From NCBI GenBank assembly GCA_034679985.1, contig JAXITR010000004.1, positions 20,040 to 84,039 of the forward strand: a stretch of DNA of 64,000 nt, given 5' to 3'. A program made the position numbers and the translations under genes. Source of the stretch: CAMDTE01 sp034679985 (GTDB lineage Bacteria; Bacteroidota; Bacteroidia; Flavobacteriales; Schleiferiaceae). How positions within the stretch are numbered: the first letter of the stretch is position 1; each line of letters begins with the position of its first letter. Shown here in pieces: positions 40,574 to 48,339 of this stretch. The notes under the pieces were generated by a model that was given only the letters and a program-made list of their open reading frames with translations, did not search any database and was not told where the DNA came from.

Positions 40574-42223
40574 ATGAAAACAAATGTATTGAACCGTTGG
40601 TTCTCGGCCTTCTTGGTTTTACTGTCGCTTCAATTATCGGGCCAGAATAAATCGGCTTCGGTACCCGCGTACGTTCAGTGGGGACCGGCCTATCGCTTGA
40701 ATCAATTGCGCGTGCAAGGCATTGTAGGTACGGATCGCGGTCACTACTACACCGTAGGAACGCGCGTGGTATTGGCCAAGCCGGATCGTGTTTTGGTAGC
40801 CAAGTACCAACGCGGTACGGGATTGCAGGAATGGCAAACCGAGGTTGAGGGTTTTCGCTACGAAGGTCGGATTGCGCGATTGACCACGGTTAACGTAGTA
40901 CGTGGCGAATTTTACTTGTTTTATCAGGCATATTCTGCAGAGGACCGCGCTCGAACGCTGTTGTTGGTCAAGGTAGATTCCACGGGCGACCCGGGTCCAG
41001 TGGTTCCGTTGGACAAGTTGGATTCTCGCGCTTTGTCGGAAGCTAATGTGGACGTGGTTTGGAGCCGTGACTCCAGCCTTTTTGGGGTTTATTCGGAGCC
41101 GGCAAAACAAATTGTGAACCCAGAAGCCGAAGTTCAGGTGGTGGTGTACAACCGTGATTTGGAAGAACAGTGGCGGACCCGCTTTGGGTTGCAACGGCGC
41201 AGTGCCTTTTTCACCGTAACCGGTAAAGCCCTCACCAATTCCGGTGATTTTTATTTGGTGGGGTACAAAAACCCAGATATTCGAGAGGGCGAGCGCTGGA
41301 CCTTTGGCGGCGCCAATCGGGATTACTTGCTGTACCGTTTTCAAGGAAAGCGGGTGGAGGCAGAGGAGGTTGACTTGGGATTGAAAGACGTTTTTGTGGT
41401 GAGCGGCGTGGGTTTGCAGGTAGACCGCAACCCTAATGTGTTGGATGTCTGCGGGTTCTATTCGGACCGACGCTACGGCACCACCACGGGAGCTTTTTAT
41501 TTTACCCTGAACACGGAAACGATGGATCCCATCACCACCTCCTTGGAACCGTTCAGCGAGGAGTTGAAGCGTGGGATGTCCTTTGGTTTGCGCGGTCGGG
41601 GCAAACGGCCGGTTCAAGCAGACTTTGAATTTAGGGATTTCATCCGCAGGGCCGACGGCGGCTCGTACGTGGTGGCTGAGGTATACTACTTCACCGTGCA
41701 GCAAATCACCAACTCCCGCGGCCAGGTGGTGCGCACGGACTACATCTACTCCTACCTGGACGTGGTGGTGTTGAGCATCTCGCCGGAAGGTAAAGTAGAG
41801 TACATGGCCTTGGTGCCCAAGCAACAGGTGACGCGCAACGACAACGGTCGGTACTCGGGATTGCTTTGGACCGTGCGGGATTCGGATTTGGTGTTGGTGT
41901 ACAACGATGCCCGCAAGAACGAGGGCCGTTGGGCCACCAACCGCCCCATGCGCATCATGACCAACGCCTTTGCGGGACAGTTGGTGGCTGCGGAATTGAC
42001 CGCCGCCGGGGAACTGCACTACCACGTCCTCCAGGTGAATCGCAAAGGACGCTTCCGTCCCATGCCGCGGTATTCTCGGAGTTTCAACGGCACCCAGGGG
42101 GATGCCGTGCTCTTTTCCTTCCAAGGCAACCGCGTGGTCTTTGGTGAGTTCAACAGTCGGTCGCTACCCGGCGCCGCTACGGCGCCCTCCAGCAGTGCTG
42201 AAACCAGAGAATCCAACCGTTAA
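40574..42223 (+). CDS. Exported protein of unknown function, probably beta-propeller-like
   Basis: A 549-residue protein with signal peptide MKTNVLNRWFSAFLVLLSLQLSGQ. The mature chain is all beta, with recurring blocks of the form strand-DxxG-strand (LLLVKVDSTGDPGPVVPL, LYRFQGKRVEAEEVDLG, VVVLSISPEGKVEYMALVP) that suggest a propeller or WD-like fold. It also has an FSFGLRGRGKR-type basic turn. Proteins with this look are frequent and unnamed in Flavobacteriales. There is no sorting domain and no lipobox, so a periplasmic place is likely. The stop overlaps the rlmN start by one base (TAATG). Confidence 0.6.
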   Translation: MKTNVLNRWFSAFLVLLSLQLSGQNKSASVPAYVQWGPAYRLNQLRVQGIVGTDRGHYYTVGTRVVLAKPDRVLVAKYQRGTGLQEWQTEVEGFRYEGRIARLTTVNVVRGEFYLFYQAYSAEDRARTLLLVKVDSTGDPGPVVPLDKLDSRALSEANVDVVWSRDSSLFGVYSEPAKQIVNPEAEVQVVVYNRDLEEQWRTRFGLQRRSAFFTVTGKALTNSGDFYLVGYKNPDIREGERWTFGGANRDYLLYRFQGKRVEAEEVDLGLKDVFVVSGVGLQVDRNPNVLDVCGFYSDRRYGTTTGAFYFTLNTETMDPITTSLEPFSEELKRGMSFGLRGRGKRPVQADFEFRDFIRRADGGSYVVAEVYYFTVQQITNSRGQVVRTDYIYSYLDVVVLSISPEGKVEYMALVPKQQVTRNDNGRYSGLLWTVRDSDLVLVYNDARKNEGRWATNRPMRIMTNAFAGQLVAAELTAAGELHYHVLQVNRKGRFRPMPRYSRSFNGTQGDAVLFSFQGNRVVFGEFNSRSLPGAATAPSSSAETRESNR

Positions 42224-43257
42224 TGACAACCGGTAAAGACATTCGTTCCCTGTCCCGGGAGGACCTGCGGACGTGGATGAAGGAGGCGGGCGAAGCGGTT
42301 TTTCGCGGCGACCAAGTGTACGATTGGCTCTGGACCAAACAGGCGTCCAGCTTTGAGGCCATGTCCAACCTCCCCAAGGCCCTGCGCGCACGTTTGGAAG
42401 TGGATTTTTCCTTTCCGCAACAGTCCTTAGCCACCGTTCAACGCAGTTCGGACGGCACCCTCAAAAACGCGGTGCAGCTGCACGACGGCTTGGTGGTGGA
42501 AAGTGTGTTGATTCCCACGGAAAAGCGCATCACCGCCTGCGTCAGCAGTCAGGTGGGGTGCAGTTTGAACTGTGCGTTTTGCGCAACGGCTAAGCTGAAG
42601 CGCATGCGCAACTTGGAACCGCAGGAAATCTTTGACCAGGTGGTGACCATCCACCGCCAAGGGCTGGAGGAATTTGGCAGACCCCTCACCAACATCGTCT
42701 TCATGGGCATGGGCGAGCCCCTGCTGAACTATCCCAATGTGTTGTCTGCCATTGAGCGGATCACGGCGCCGGACGGTTTGGGCTTGTCTCCCAAACGCAT
42801 CACGTTGAGCACCGTCGGGTTGCCCAAAATGATTGTGAAGATGGCGGACGAAGGGGTGAAATTCAACCTGGCGGTCAGTTTGCACAGCGCCCGGAACGAA
42901 GTGCGGTCCTCCATGATGCCTATTAATGAGGTGTCTCCCGTGGAAGAGGTGGTGGCGGCCTTGCAGCATTGGTACCGCCTTACGAAACGACGGATCACGT
43001 TTGAGTACGTGGTTTGGAAGGGCATCAACGACGGCCCGGAAGACATTGCTGCCCTGGTGAAGGTGTGTAAAAAAGTGCCGTGCAAGGTGAACTTGATTGA
43101 GTACAATGCCATTGGCGATCCGCACTTTCAGCAGGCGGATCCAGCGGCTTTGGAGGCCTATCAAAAGGCCCTGGACGCGGTGGGCGTGGTGGCCAAGGTT
43201 CGTCGGTCCCGCGGCAAGGACATTGACGCGGCCTGCGGCCAGCTGGCCAATAAGTAG
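42223..43257 (+). CDS. rlmN: Dual-specificity 23S rRNA (A2503) / tRNA (A37) C2-methyltransferase RlmN
   Basis: A 344-residue radical-SAM enzyme. The 4Fe-4S ligands are Cys113, Cys117 and Cys120 (CSLNCAFC). The two catalytic cysteines of the ping-pong mechanism are at Cys106 and Cys338, matching the spacing of the E. coli enzyme. Other family blocks are NIVFMGMGEPLLNYPNV, RITLSTVGLPKMI and NLAVSLHSARNEVRSSMMP. It methylates C2 of A2503 in the peptidyl-transferase centre and of A37 in some tRNAs. Overlap with the unknown exported protein suggests co-transcription. Confidence 0.95.
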   Translation: MTTGKDIRSLSREDLRTWMKEAGEAVFRGDQVYDWLWTKQASSFEAMSNLPKALRARLEVDFSFPQQSLATVQRSSDGTLKNAVQLHDGLVVESVLIPTEKRITACVSSQVGCSLNCAFCATAKLKRMRNLEPQEIFDQVVTIHRQGLEEFGRPLTNIVFMGMGEPLLNYPNVLSAIERITAPDGLGLSPKRITLSTVGLPKMIVKMADEGVKFNLAVSLHSARNEVRSSMMPINEVSPVEEVVAALQHWYRLTKRRITFEYVVWKGINDGPEDIAALVKVCKKVPCKVNLIEYNAIGDPHFQQADPAALEAYQKALDAVGVVAKVRRSRGKDIDAACGQLANK

Positions 43258-43319
43258 GTCCTGCCGCTCGGCTCCTTCCCGGGGGGGGGCGGGTTCGCCC
43301 ATCGGGCGCCTTTGCGATG

Positions 43320-43327
43320 TACCTTTG
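43320..43327 (+). promoter_or_regulatory. -7 element of the mrp-nifU-kor operon
   Basis: TACCTTTG, 17 nt before the mrp ATG, matches the consensus. A run of nine G residues lies 31-39 bp upstream of it. No good TTG is placed for the -33 element. Confidence 0.6.
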
Positions 43328-43344
43328 CAGCAACTAGACTACCC

Positions 43345-44484
43345 ATGGACAAACAGGCCGTTTTGGACGCGCTGAAGACCGTGAAAACGGCCAGCGGTCA
43401 ATCGAATATAGTGGATGCCGGACACGTTCGGAATCTTCAGATTTTTGGGGATGAAGTGGTGGTGGACGCCGTGGCAGATCGCGCCGCGCTGCACCTGAAA
43501 AAGAAGTTGGAAGTGGACATCCTCACGGCCATCCACACGCACGTGCACCCCAAGGCAAAAATCAAGGTAAACTTGACGGTAGAAGCCCCCGCGGAGACGG
43601 AAGCGCAGCGCATTCGCGGCGAGGCTATTCCCGGGGTGCAGCACATTGTGGCCGTTGCCTCCGGCAAGGGCGGCGTGGGGAAGAGCACGGTGACGGCCAA
43701 TTTGGCTGTGGCTTTGGCCGAAATGGGTTTTTCCGTGGGCGTGGTGGACGCAGACATTTACGGCCCGTCTATGCCGCTGATGCTGGACGCGGTGAACGAG
43801 AAGCCGGGCAGCATTGAGGTAGACGGAAAACGCATGATGGAACCGGTGTTCACGCACGGCGTGAAGCTGATGAGCATTGGATTTTTTGCGGGCACGGACC
43901 AAGCGGTGGTTTGGCGCGGCCCCATGGCCACCAAGGCGTTGACCCAGATGATCAAGGATACGTACTGGGGCGAATTGGATTTCCTGTTGCTGGATTTGCC
44001 TCCGGGAACGGGGGACATCCACTTGAGCGTGGTGCAGGCGGTGCCGGTTTCTGGCGCAGTGGTGGTAAGTACGCCGCAGGCGGTGGCTTTGGCCGACGCC
44101 CGGAAGGGGGTCGGCATGTTCCGGATGGAATCCATAGGCGTTCCGGTGTTGGGCTTGGTGGAAAACATGGCGTATTTCACGCCGGCGGAGCTGCCCAACA
44201 ACAAGTACTATCTGTTTGGGCAGGGCGGCGTTCGGCGTCTGGCCGACGAGGTTCAGGTGCCGTTTTTGGGGGAGGTTCCGTTGGTGCAGAGCATCCGCGA
44301 GGCTGGCGACGTTGGCCGCCCGGCCGTGCTGCAGACCGAAGGTCCGGCGCGCGAAGCTTTCGTGCACATCGCACGTGAAACCGTCGATTCGTTGGCAAAC
44401 CGAGTGGAAAACCTTCCGCCTACCGAAGCCGTGCGCATCACCACGATGGCCGGTTGCACGCCCAGCATCCGCACGAATAATTAA
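43345..44484 (+). CDS. Mrp/ApbC-family iron-sulfur carrier ATPase
   Basis: A 379-residue P-loop ATPase. A DUF59 (MIP18-like) domain spans residues ~1-80. The nucleotide-binding domain follows, with the deviant Walker A SGKGGVGKSTV (~105-115), the DADIYGPSMP switch and LLLDLPPGTGD. Family members bind and transfer Fe-S clusters to apo-enzymes. Directly downstream is a NifU-type scaffold and then a ferredoxin oxidoreductase that needs clusters, so the operon joins cluster supply with a client. The ATG after the promoter gives MDKQAVLDALKTV. The last bases overlap the nifU-like gene (TAATG). Confidence 0.92.
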   Translation: MDKQAVLDALKTVKTASGQSNIVDAGHVRNLQIFGDEVVVDAVADRAALHLKKKLEVDILTAIHTHVHPKAKIKVNLTVEAPAETEAQRIRGEAIPGVQHIVAVASGKGGVGKSTVTANLAVALAEMGFSVGVVDADIYGPSMPLMLDAVNEKPGSIEVDGKRMMEPVFTHGVKLMSIGFFAGTDQAVVWRGPMATKALTQMIKDTYWGELDFLLLDLPPGTGDIHLSVVQAVPVSGAVVVSTPQAVALADARKGVGMFRMESIGVPVLGLVENMAYFTPAELPNNKYYLFGQGGVRRLADEVQVPFLGEVPLVQSIREAGDVGRPAVLQTEGPAREAFVHIARETVDSLANRVENLPPTEAVRITTMAGCTPSIRTNN

Positions 44485-44750
44485 TGCAGTCCATGGAAAC
44501 CACTCTTTCGCTGCGCGAGCGCGTCCTTCAGGCCCTGGACGAAATTCGTCCCTTTTTGGTCAACGACGGGGGCGATGTGGCGTTGGAGTCCATTGAAAAC
44601 GGTGTCGTTTCCATCCGTTTTGTAGGGGCCTGCAAGGGCTGTTCCGTCAACCAAATGACGCTCCGCTCGGGAGTGGAAATGACCGTGAAGAAATTCGCGC
44701 CGGAAATTCAGTCCGTGGTGAATCTGGACGACGAACTTGCGCAGCATTGA
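44484..44750 (+). CDS. NifU C-terminal-domain (Nfu-type) Fe-S scaffold protein
   Basis: An 88-residue protein made only of the Nfu domain: VLQALDEIRPFLVNDGGDVALESIENGVV, then the cluster-binding Cys50-x-x-Cys53 in GACKGCSVNQMTLRSGVE. Nfu proteins hold a [4Fe-4S] cluster at a dimer interface and pass it to targets. Placed between the Mrp carrier and the 2-oxoacid:ferredoxin oxidoreductase genes, three bases before the latter. Confidence 0.93.
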   Translation: MQSMETTLSLRERVLQALDEIRPFLVNDGGDVALESIENGVVSIRFVGACKGCSVNQMTLRSGVEMTVKKFAPEIQSVVNLDDELAQH

Positions 44751-44753
44751 GTC

Positions 44754-46586
44754 ATGAAATCTGAGGTAGTTGTTCTTTTTGCGGGGGATTCCGGCGACGG
44801 TATTCAGCTGATGGGCAATGCCTTTGCGCAGGAAGCCGCGCACGAAGGACACGCCGTGCGCACCTTCAGCGACTTTCCCGCGGAAATCCGAGCGCCACAG
44901 GGATCCCTCAGCGGGGTTTCTGGATTCAAGCTTCAGTTTGGCGGGGATTCCGTGCACACGCCCGGGGACCAGGCCGACGTGCTGGTGGTCATGAACGCGG
45001 CGGCCTACAAGAAGTACCAAAATGCCTTGAAACCGGAGGGATTGGTTTTGGCCAACTCCAGTGGTTTTGACGGCAGGAATGCGGCCCTCGCGGGCTACGC
45101 GCACGGCGAAGATCCGTTGGAAGCCGTCCGCGCCAAGTACCGAACGGTGGCGGTGGACGTGCGCAAGCACGTGAGTGCTGCGCTGGTGGAATCTTCCTTG
45201 AGCACCAAGGAGCGGGACCGCACCAAGAATTTCTTTGTGTTGGGCTTGTTGAGTTGGATGTATCAGTTCCCGCAGGAGCAATTCAAATCGTTCATACGGC
45301 GCCAGTTTGCCAAGTCGGAAGCACTGCAGGCGGCGAATCTGTTGGTTTTTGAAGTGGGTCATGCTTTGGGTGAAACGTTGGAGGTGTCTGCTGCCGCGCC
45401 GGTGGCCAAGGCCCAACCAGCACCCGGGCGGTACCGCACCTTGGTGGGCAACCAAGCCATCGCCTTGGGCCTCTTGGCGGCTGCGGAAAAAGCCCGTCTT
45501 CCTTTCTTTTTTGGCGGATACCCCATCACGCCGGCGAGCGACATTCTGCACGAATTGGTTCGCCACCGTCGGGCCGATCGAATTGTGTTTCAGGCGGAGG
45601 ACGAAATTGCAGCGGCGGTAGCGGCCATTGGCGCCGCCTACGGCGGCTCCCTGGCCGTCACGGCCTCCAGCGGCCCGGGAATCAGTCTGAAAGCGGAGGC
45701 CATGGGCCTGGCCGTGGCCCTGGAACTGCCCCTGGTGATCGTCAACATACAGCGGGGCGGACCATCCACCGGATTGCCCACCAAGACCGAACAGTCGGAC
45801 CTGATGCAGGCCCTGTACGGCCGCCACGGCGAAGCCCCCATGCCGGTTTTGGCCGCCCGGTCCGCTACCGACGCCTTCGACACCGCCTATTTGGCCGCAC
45901 GCATTGCGGTGGAATGCATGACCCCCGTCCTGTTGTTGTCGGACGGATTTGTGGCCAACAGTGCCGAAGCCTGGAAGTTTCCTTCCGCGGCAGACTTGCC
46001 GGAAATCACCAATACGCGTCCGGACGGCGCTCCCGCAGACGGCAACCCCTTTGCCCCGTACCGGCGCGATGCCAACGGTGTTCGGCCGTGGGCGGTTCCC
46101 GGGCAGTTGGGTTTGGCCCACCGCATTGGGGGATTGGAAAAGGAGCCCGATTCCGGAAACATTTCCTACGCCCCCCAAGACCATGCCGCCCAAGTTGCGG
46201 CGCGTGCGCACAAAGTGAACCGCGTAAGACGCTTTTACGAACCGTCGGCCTGCGAATGCGGAGCCACCCAGGGCGACGTTTTGCTGGTGGGGTGGGGCGG
46301 AACCTACGGCAGTTTGAAGGCGGCTACCCAGTCGCTGCGCTCCGAAGGCGTCTCCGTGGCACACCTGCACATCAGGCACGTTTTCCCGCTGCCGGAAGAT
46401 TTGGGTCCTTTGCTGCGCGGATTTCGTAAGGTTTTGGTGGCGGAACTCAACAGCGGCCAGCTGCTGCAGTTGATTCGGTCGGAAACTTTGGTGGACGCGC
46501 GTGGTGTCAACAAAGTACAAGGCCTGCCGTTTACCACCGACGAGTTGCGCGAGGCTGTATTCCACACTATTGCTGAAATTCGCTGA
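44754..46586 (+). CDS. korA: 2-oxoglutarate (2-oxoacid):ferredoxin oxidoreductase, fused gamma-alpha subunit
   Basis: A 610-residue subunit. The gamma domain is N-terminal (residues ~1-190, starting VVVLFAGDSGDGIQLMGNAFAQ). The alpha/pyrimidine-binding domain follows (~225 on; GNQAIALGLLAAAEKARLPFFFGGYPITPASDILHELV, the typical YPITP) and then domain II ending in HIRHVFPLPEDL. With the beta subunit next door it oxidises a 2-oxoacid with CoA and ferredoxin to the acyl-CoA and CO2, replacing or complementing the lipoamide dehydrogenase in the TCA cycle. 2-oxoglutarate is the most usual substrate of this subtype, but pyruvate or branched-chain acids cannot be excluded from sequence alone. Confidence 0.88.
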   Translation: MKSEVVVLFAGDSGDGIQLMGNAFAQEAAHEGHAVRTFSDFPAEIRAPQGSLSGVSGFKLQFGGDSVHTPGDQADVLVVMNAAAYKKYQNALKPEGLVLANSSGFDGRNAALAGYAHGEDPLEAVRAKYRTVAVDVRKHVSAALVESSLSTKERDRTKNFFVLGLLSWMYQFPQEQFKSFIRRQFAKSEALQAANLLVFEVGHALGETLEVSAAAPVAKAQPAPGRYRTLVGNQAIALGLLAAAEKARLPFFFGGYPITPASDILHELVRHRRADRIVFQAEDEIAAAVAAIGAAYGGSLAVTASSGPGISLKAEAMGLAVALELPLVIVNIQRGGPSTGLPTKTEQSDLMQALYGRHGEAPMPVLAARSATDAFDTAYLAARIAVECMTPVLLLSDGFVANSAEAWKFPSAADLPEITNTRPDGAPADGNPFAPYRRDANGVRPWAVPGQLGLAHRIGGLEKEPDSGNISYAPQDHAAQVAARAHKVNRVRRFYEPSACECGATQGDVLLVGWGGTYGSLKAATQSLRSEGVSVAHLHIRHVFPLPEDLGPLLRGFRKVLVAELNSGQLLQLIRSETLVDARGVNKVQGLPFTTDELREAVFHTIAEIR

Positions 46587-46587
46587 C

Positions 46588-47565
46588 ATGGCTACCGCGA
46601 ACGATTATGCTTCGGATCAGGACGTTCGGTGGTGCCCCGGTTGCGGGGATTACTCCATCCTGAAACAGTTTTTAACGGTTTTGGCCCAACTGGACGCAGA
46701 CCCGGATCGAACGGTGGTGGTGAGCGGCATCGGTTGCTCCAGCCGCATGCCGTACTACGTGAATACGTACGGGGTGCACAGCATCCACGGCCGGGCTCCG
46801 GCGCTGGTGACCGGATTGCGCATGACCCGTCCGGATTTGGACGTTTGGGTGGTGACGGGCGACGGCGACGCGCTGTCCATTGGCGGGAATCACTTGATTC
46901 ACCTGCTGCGCCGCAACGTCAAGGCCCCCATTTTGCTCTTCAACAATGAAATTTACGGCTTGACCAAGGGGCAGTACAGTCCCACGAGCGGGGTGGGGCA
47001 ACGCACCAAGTCCAGTCCCACGGGAGCCGTGGATGAACCTTTTGTGCCGACGGCTCTTGCGCTGGGCGCTGGCGCCACCTTCCTGGCCCGAAGCATTGAC
47101 CGCGATCCCGAACACCTGCGCACGGTTTTGCACCGCGCCCACGGCCATGCGGGGAGCGCTTTTGTGGAAATCTACCAGAACTGCAACGTGTTTCACGACG
47201 GCGCTTTCGACTCCTTCAGCAACAAGGAGGAAAAAGCCGTGCATTTTTTACCGGTGGTCCACGGGCAGCCGCTGCTTTTTGGTCCCAACCAATCCCGGGG
47301 TTTGGTTTTGGACGGACTCGTTCCGCGAATCGTCGATTTGACGGAAGGCAAATGGTCTGCCAACGACTGCTGGATCCACGACGAAACGGACCGCGTGAAG
47401 GCCGGAATTTTGGCAGAAATGCACGGGGAGGTTCGGCCTTTTGGCGTGCTGTACGCCGTGCAACGTCCGGTGTACGAGGAGTCGGTAGCCGCCCTGCCGC
47501 CCACGGAGACGGCATCCAGCTTGGACGAAATGTTCGCGGGTGGACGCACGTGGGAAGTGTTGTAA
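46588..47565 (+). CDS. korB: 2-oxoglutarate (2-oxoacid):ferredoxin oxidoreductase, beta subunit
   Basis: A 325-residue thiamine-diphosphate-binding subunit. VRWCPGCGDYSIL near the N-terminus gives cluster cysteines. The TPP motif is GDGDALSIGGNHLIHLLRRN followed by NNEIYGLTKGQYSPTSG. GIGCSSRMPYY contributes another conserved Cys. It pairs with the fused alpha-gamma subunit, one base after its stop. The ATG giving MATANDYASDQDVRW is chosen by family length. Confidence 0.9.
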   Translation: MATANDYASDQDVRWCPGCGDYSILKQFLTVLAQLDADPDRTVVVSGIGCSSRMPYYVNTYGVHSIHGRAPALVTGLRMTRPDLDVWVVTGDGDALSIGGNHLIHLLRRNVKAPILLFNNEIYGLTKGQYSPTSGVGQRTKSSPTGAVDEPFVPTALALGAGATFLARSIDRDPEHLRTVLHRAHGHAGSAFVEIYQNCNVFHDGAFDSFSNKEEKAVHFLPVVHGQPLLFGPNQSRGLVLDGLVPRIVDLTEGKWSANDCWIHDETDRVKAGILAEMHGEVRPFGVLYAVQRPVYEESVAALPPTETASSLDEMFAGGRTWEVL

Positions 47566-47570
47566 ATTTG
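47563..47570 (+). promoter_or_regulatory. -7 element before the YebC-family gene
   Basis: TAAATTTG fits TAnnTTTG and includes the korB stop codon. The distance to the ATG is 28 nt, a normal leader. No clear -33 element. Confidence 0.45.
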
Positions 47571-47598
47571 CCACCGATTATCCGATAAAGACTCCAGC

Positions 47599-48330
47599 AT
47601 GGGACGCGCGTTTGAATACCGAAAGAACCGAAAGATGAAGCGTTGGGCCAGCATGGCCAAAACCTTCACGCGAATTTCCAAAGACATCATCATGGCCGTG
47701 AAGGCGTCGGGTCCCAATCCGGAAGCCAACAGCCGACTGAAGGCCTTGATGCAAAACGCGCGCGACGCCAACATGCCCAAGGACAACGTGGAACGCGCTG
47801 TCAAGCGCGCCACCTCCAAGGACCAAGCGGACTACAAGGAAATGGTGTACGAGGGCTACGCGCCCCACGGAATCGCCGTTTTGGTGGAAACCGCCACGGA
47901 CAACGGAACCCGGACCGTGGGCAACGTACGTTCCTACTTCAATAAATGCAACGGATCCTTGGGTACCAGCGGCTCTGTGGAGTTTTTGTTCGAGCGCAAA
48001 TGCCAGTTTAAAATTGATCAAAAGAACCTTTCCTTGGAGGATTTTGAGCTGGAAATGATCGACTACGGCGTGGAAGAGGTCTTTGCCGAGGTCGACGACG
48101 AAAAGGGCACGGAGCATTTCGTTTTATTTGCTCCTTTTGAAGAGTTTGGCTCCATTCAACGCGCCTTGGAAGAGCGTGGCATTGAGGTTTTGAGCTCTGG
48201 CTTTGAGCGCATTCCCATGGATACCAAGACGTTGGACGCTGCTGCTGCCGCGGACGTAGAAAAGTTGATTGAGAAATTAGAAGAGGACGAAGACGTGCAA
48301 GCCGTTTACCATACGATGGTGGTTGCGTAA
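47599..48330 (+). CDS. YebC/PmpR-family transcription/translation regulator
   Basis: A 243-residue protein of the YebC (TACO1) family: MGRAFEYRKNRKMKRWASMAKTFTRISKDI at the start, NARDANMPKDNVERAVKRA, EGYAPHGIAVLVETATDNGTRTV and the C-terminal domain. The family has been described as DNA-binding regulators and, more recently, as factors that help ribosomes through proline-rich stretches. Length and domains are standard. It follows korB but seems to have its own promoter. Confidence 0.93.
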   Translation: MGRAFEYRKNRKMKRWASMAKTFTRISKDIIMAVKASGPNPEANSRLKALMQNARDANMPKDNVERAVKRATSKDQADYKEMVYEGYAPHGIAVLVETATDNGTRTVGNVRSYFNKCNGSLGTSGSVEFLFERKCQFKIDQKNLSLEDFELEMIDYGVEEVFAEVDDEKGTEHFVLFAPFEEFGSIQRALEERGIEVLSSGFERIPMDTKTLDAAAAADVEKLIEKLEEDEDVQAVYHTMVVA

Positions 48331-48335
48331 CTTCG
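48328..48335 (+). promoter_or_regulatory. -7-like element of the S9 peptidase gene, 4 nt before the ATG
   Basis: TAACTTCG, followed by GCGC and ATG. Its first three bases are the stop codon of the YebC gene, so promoter and upstream coding end share sequence. Confidence 0.5.
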
Positions 48336-48339
48336 GCGC

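Noticed and set aside
44481..46589. A ~700-codon minus-strand frame opposite nifU-like and korA
   Set aside because: The plus strand encodes clear NifU and KorA proteins over the same bases. The antisense product has no recognisable domain.
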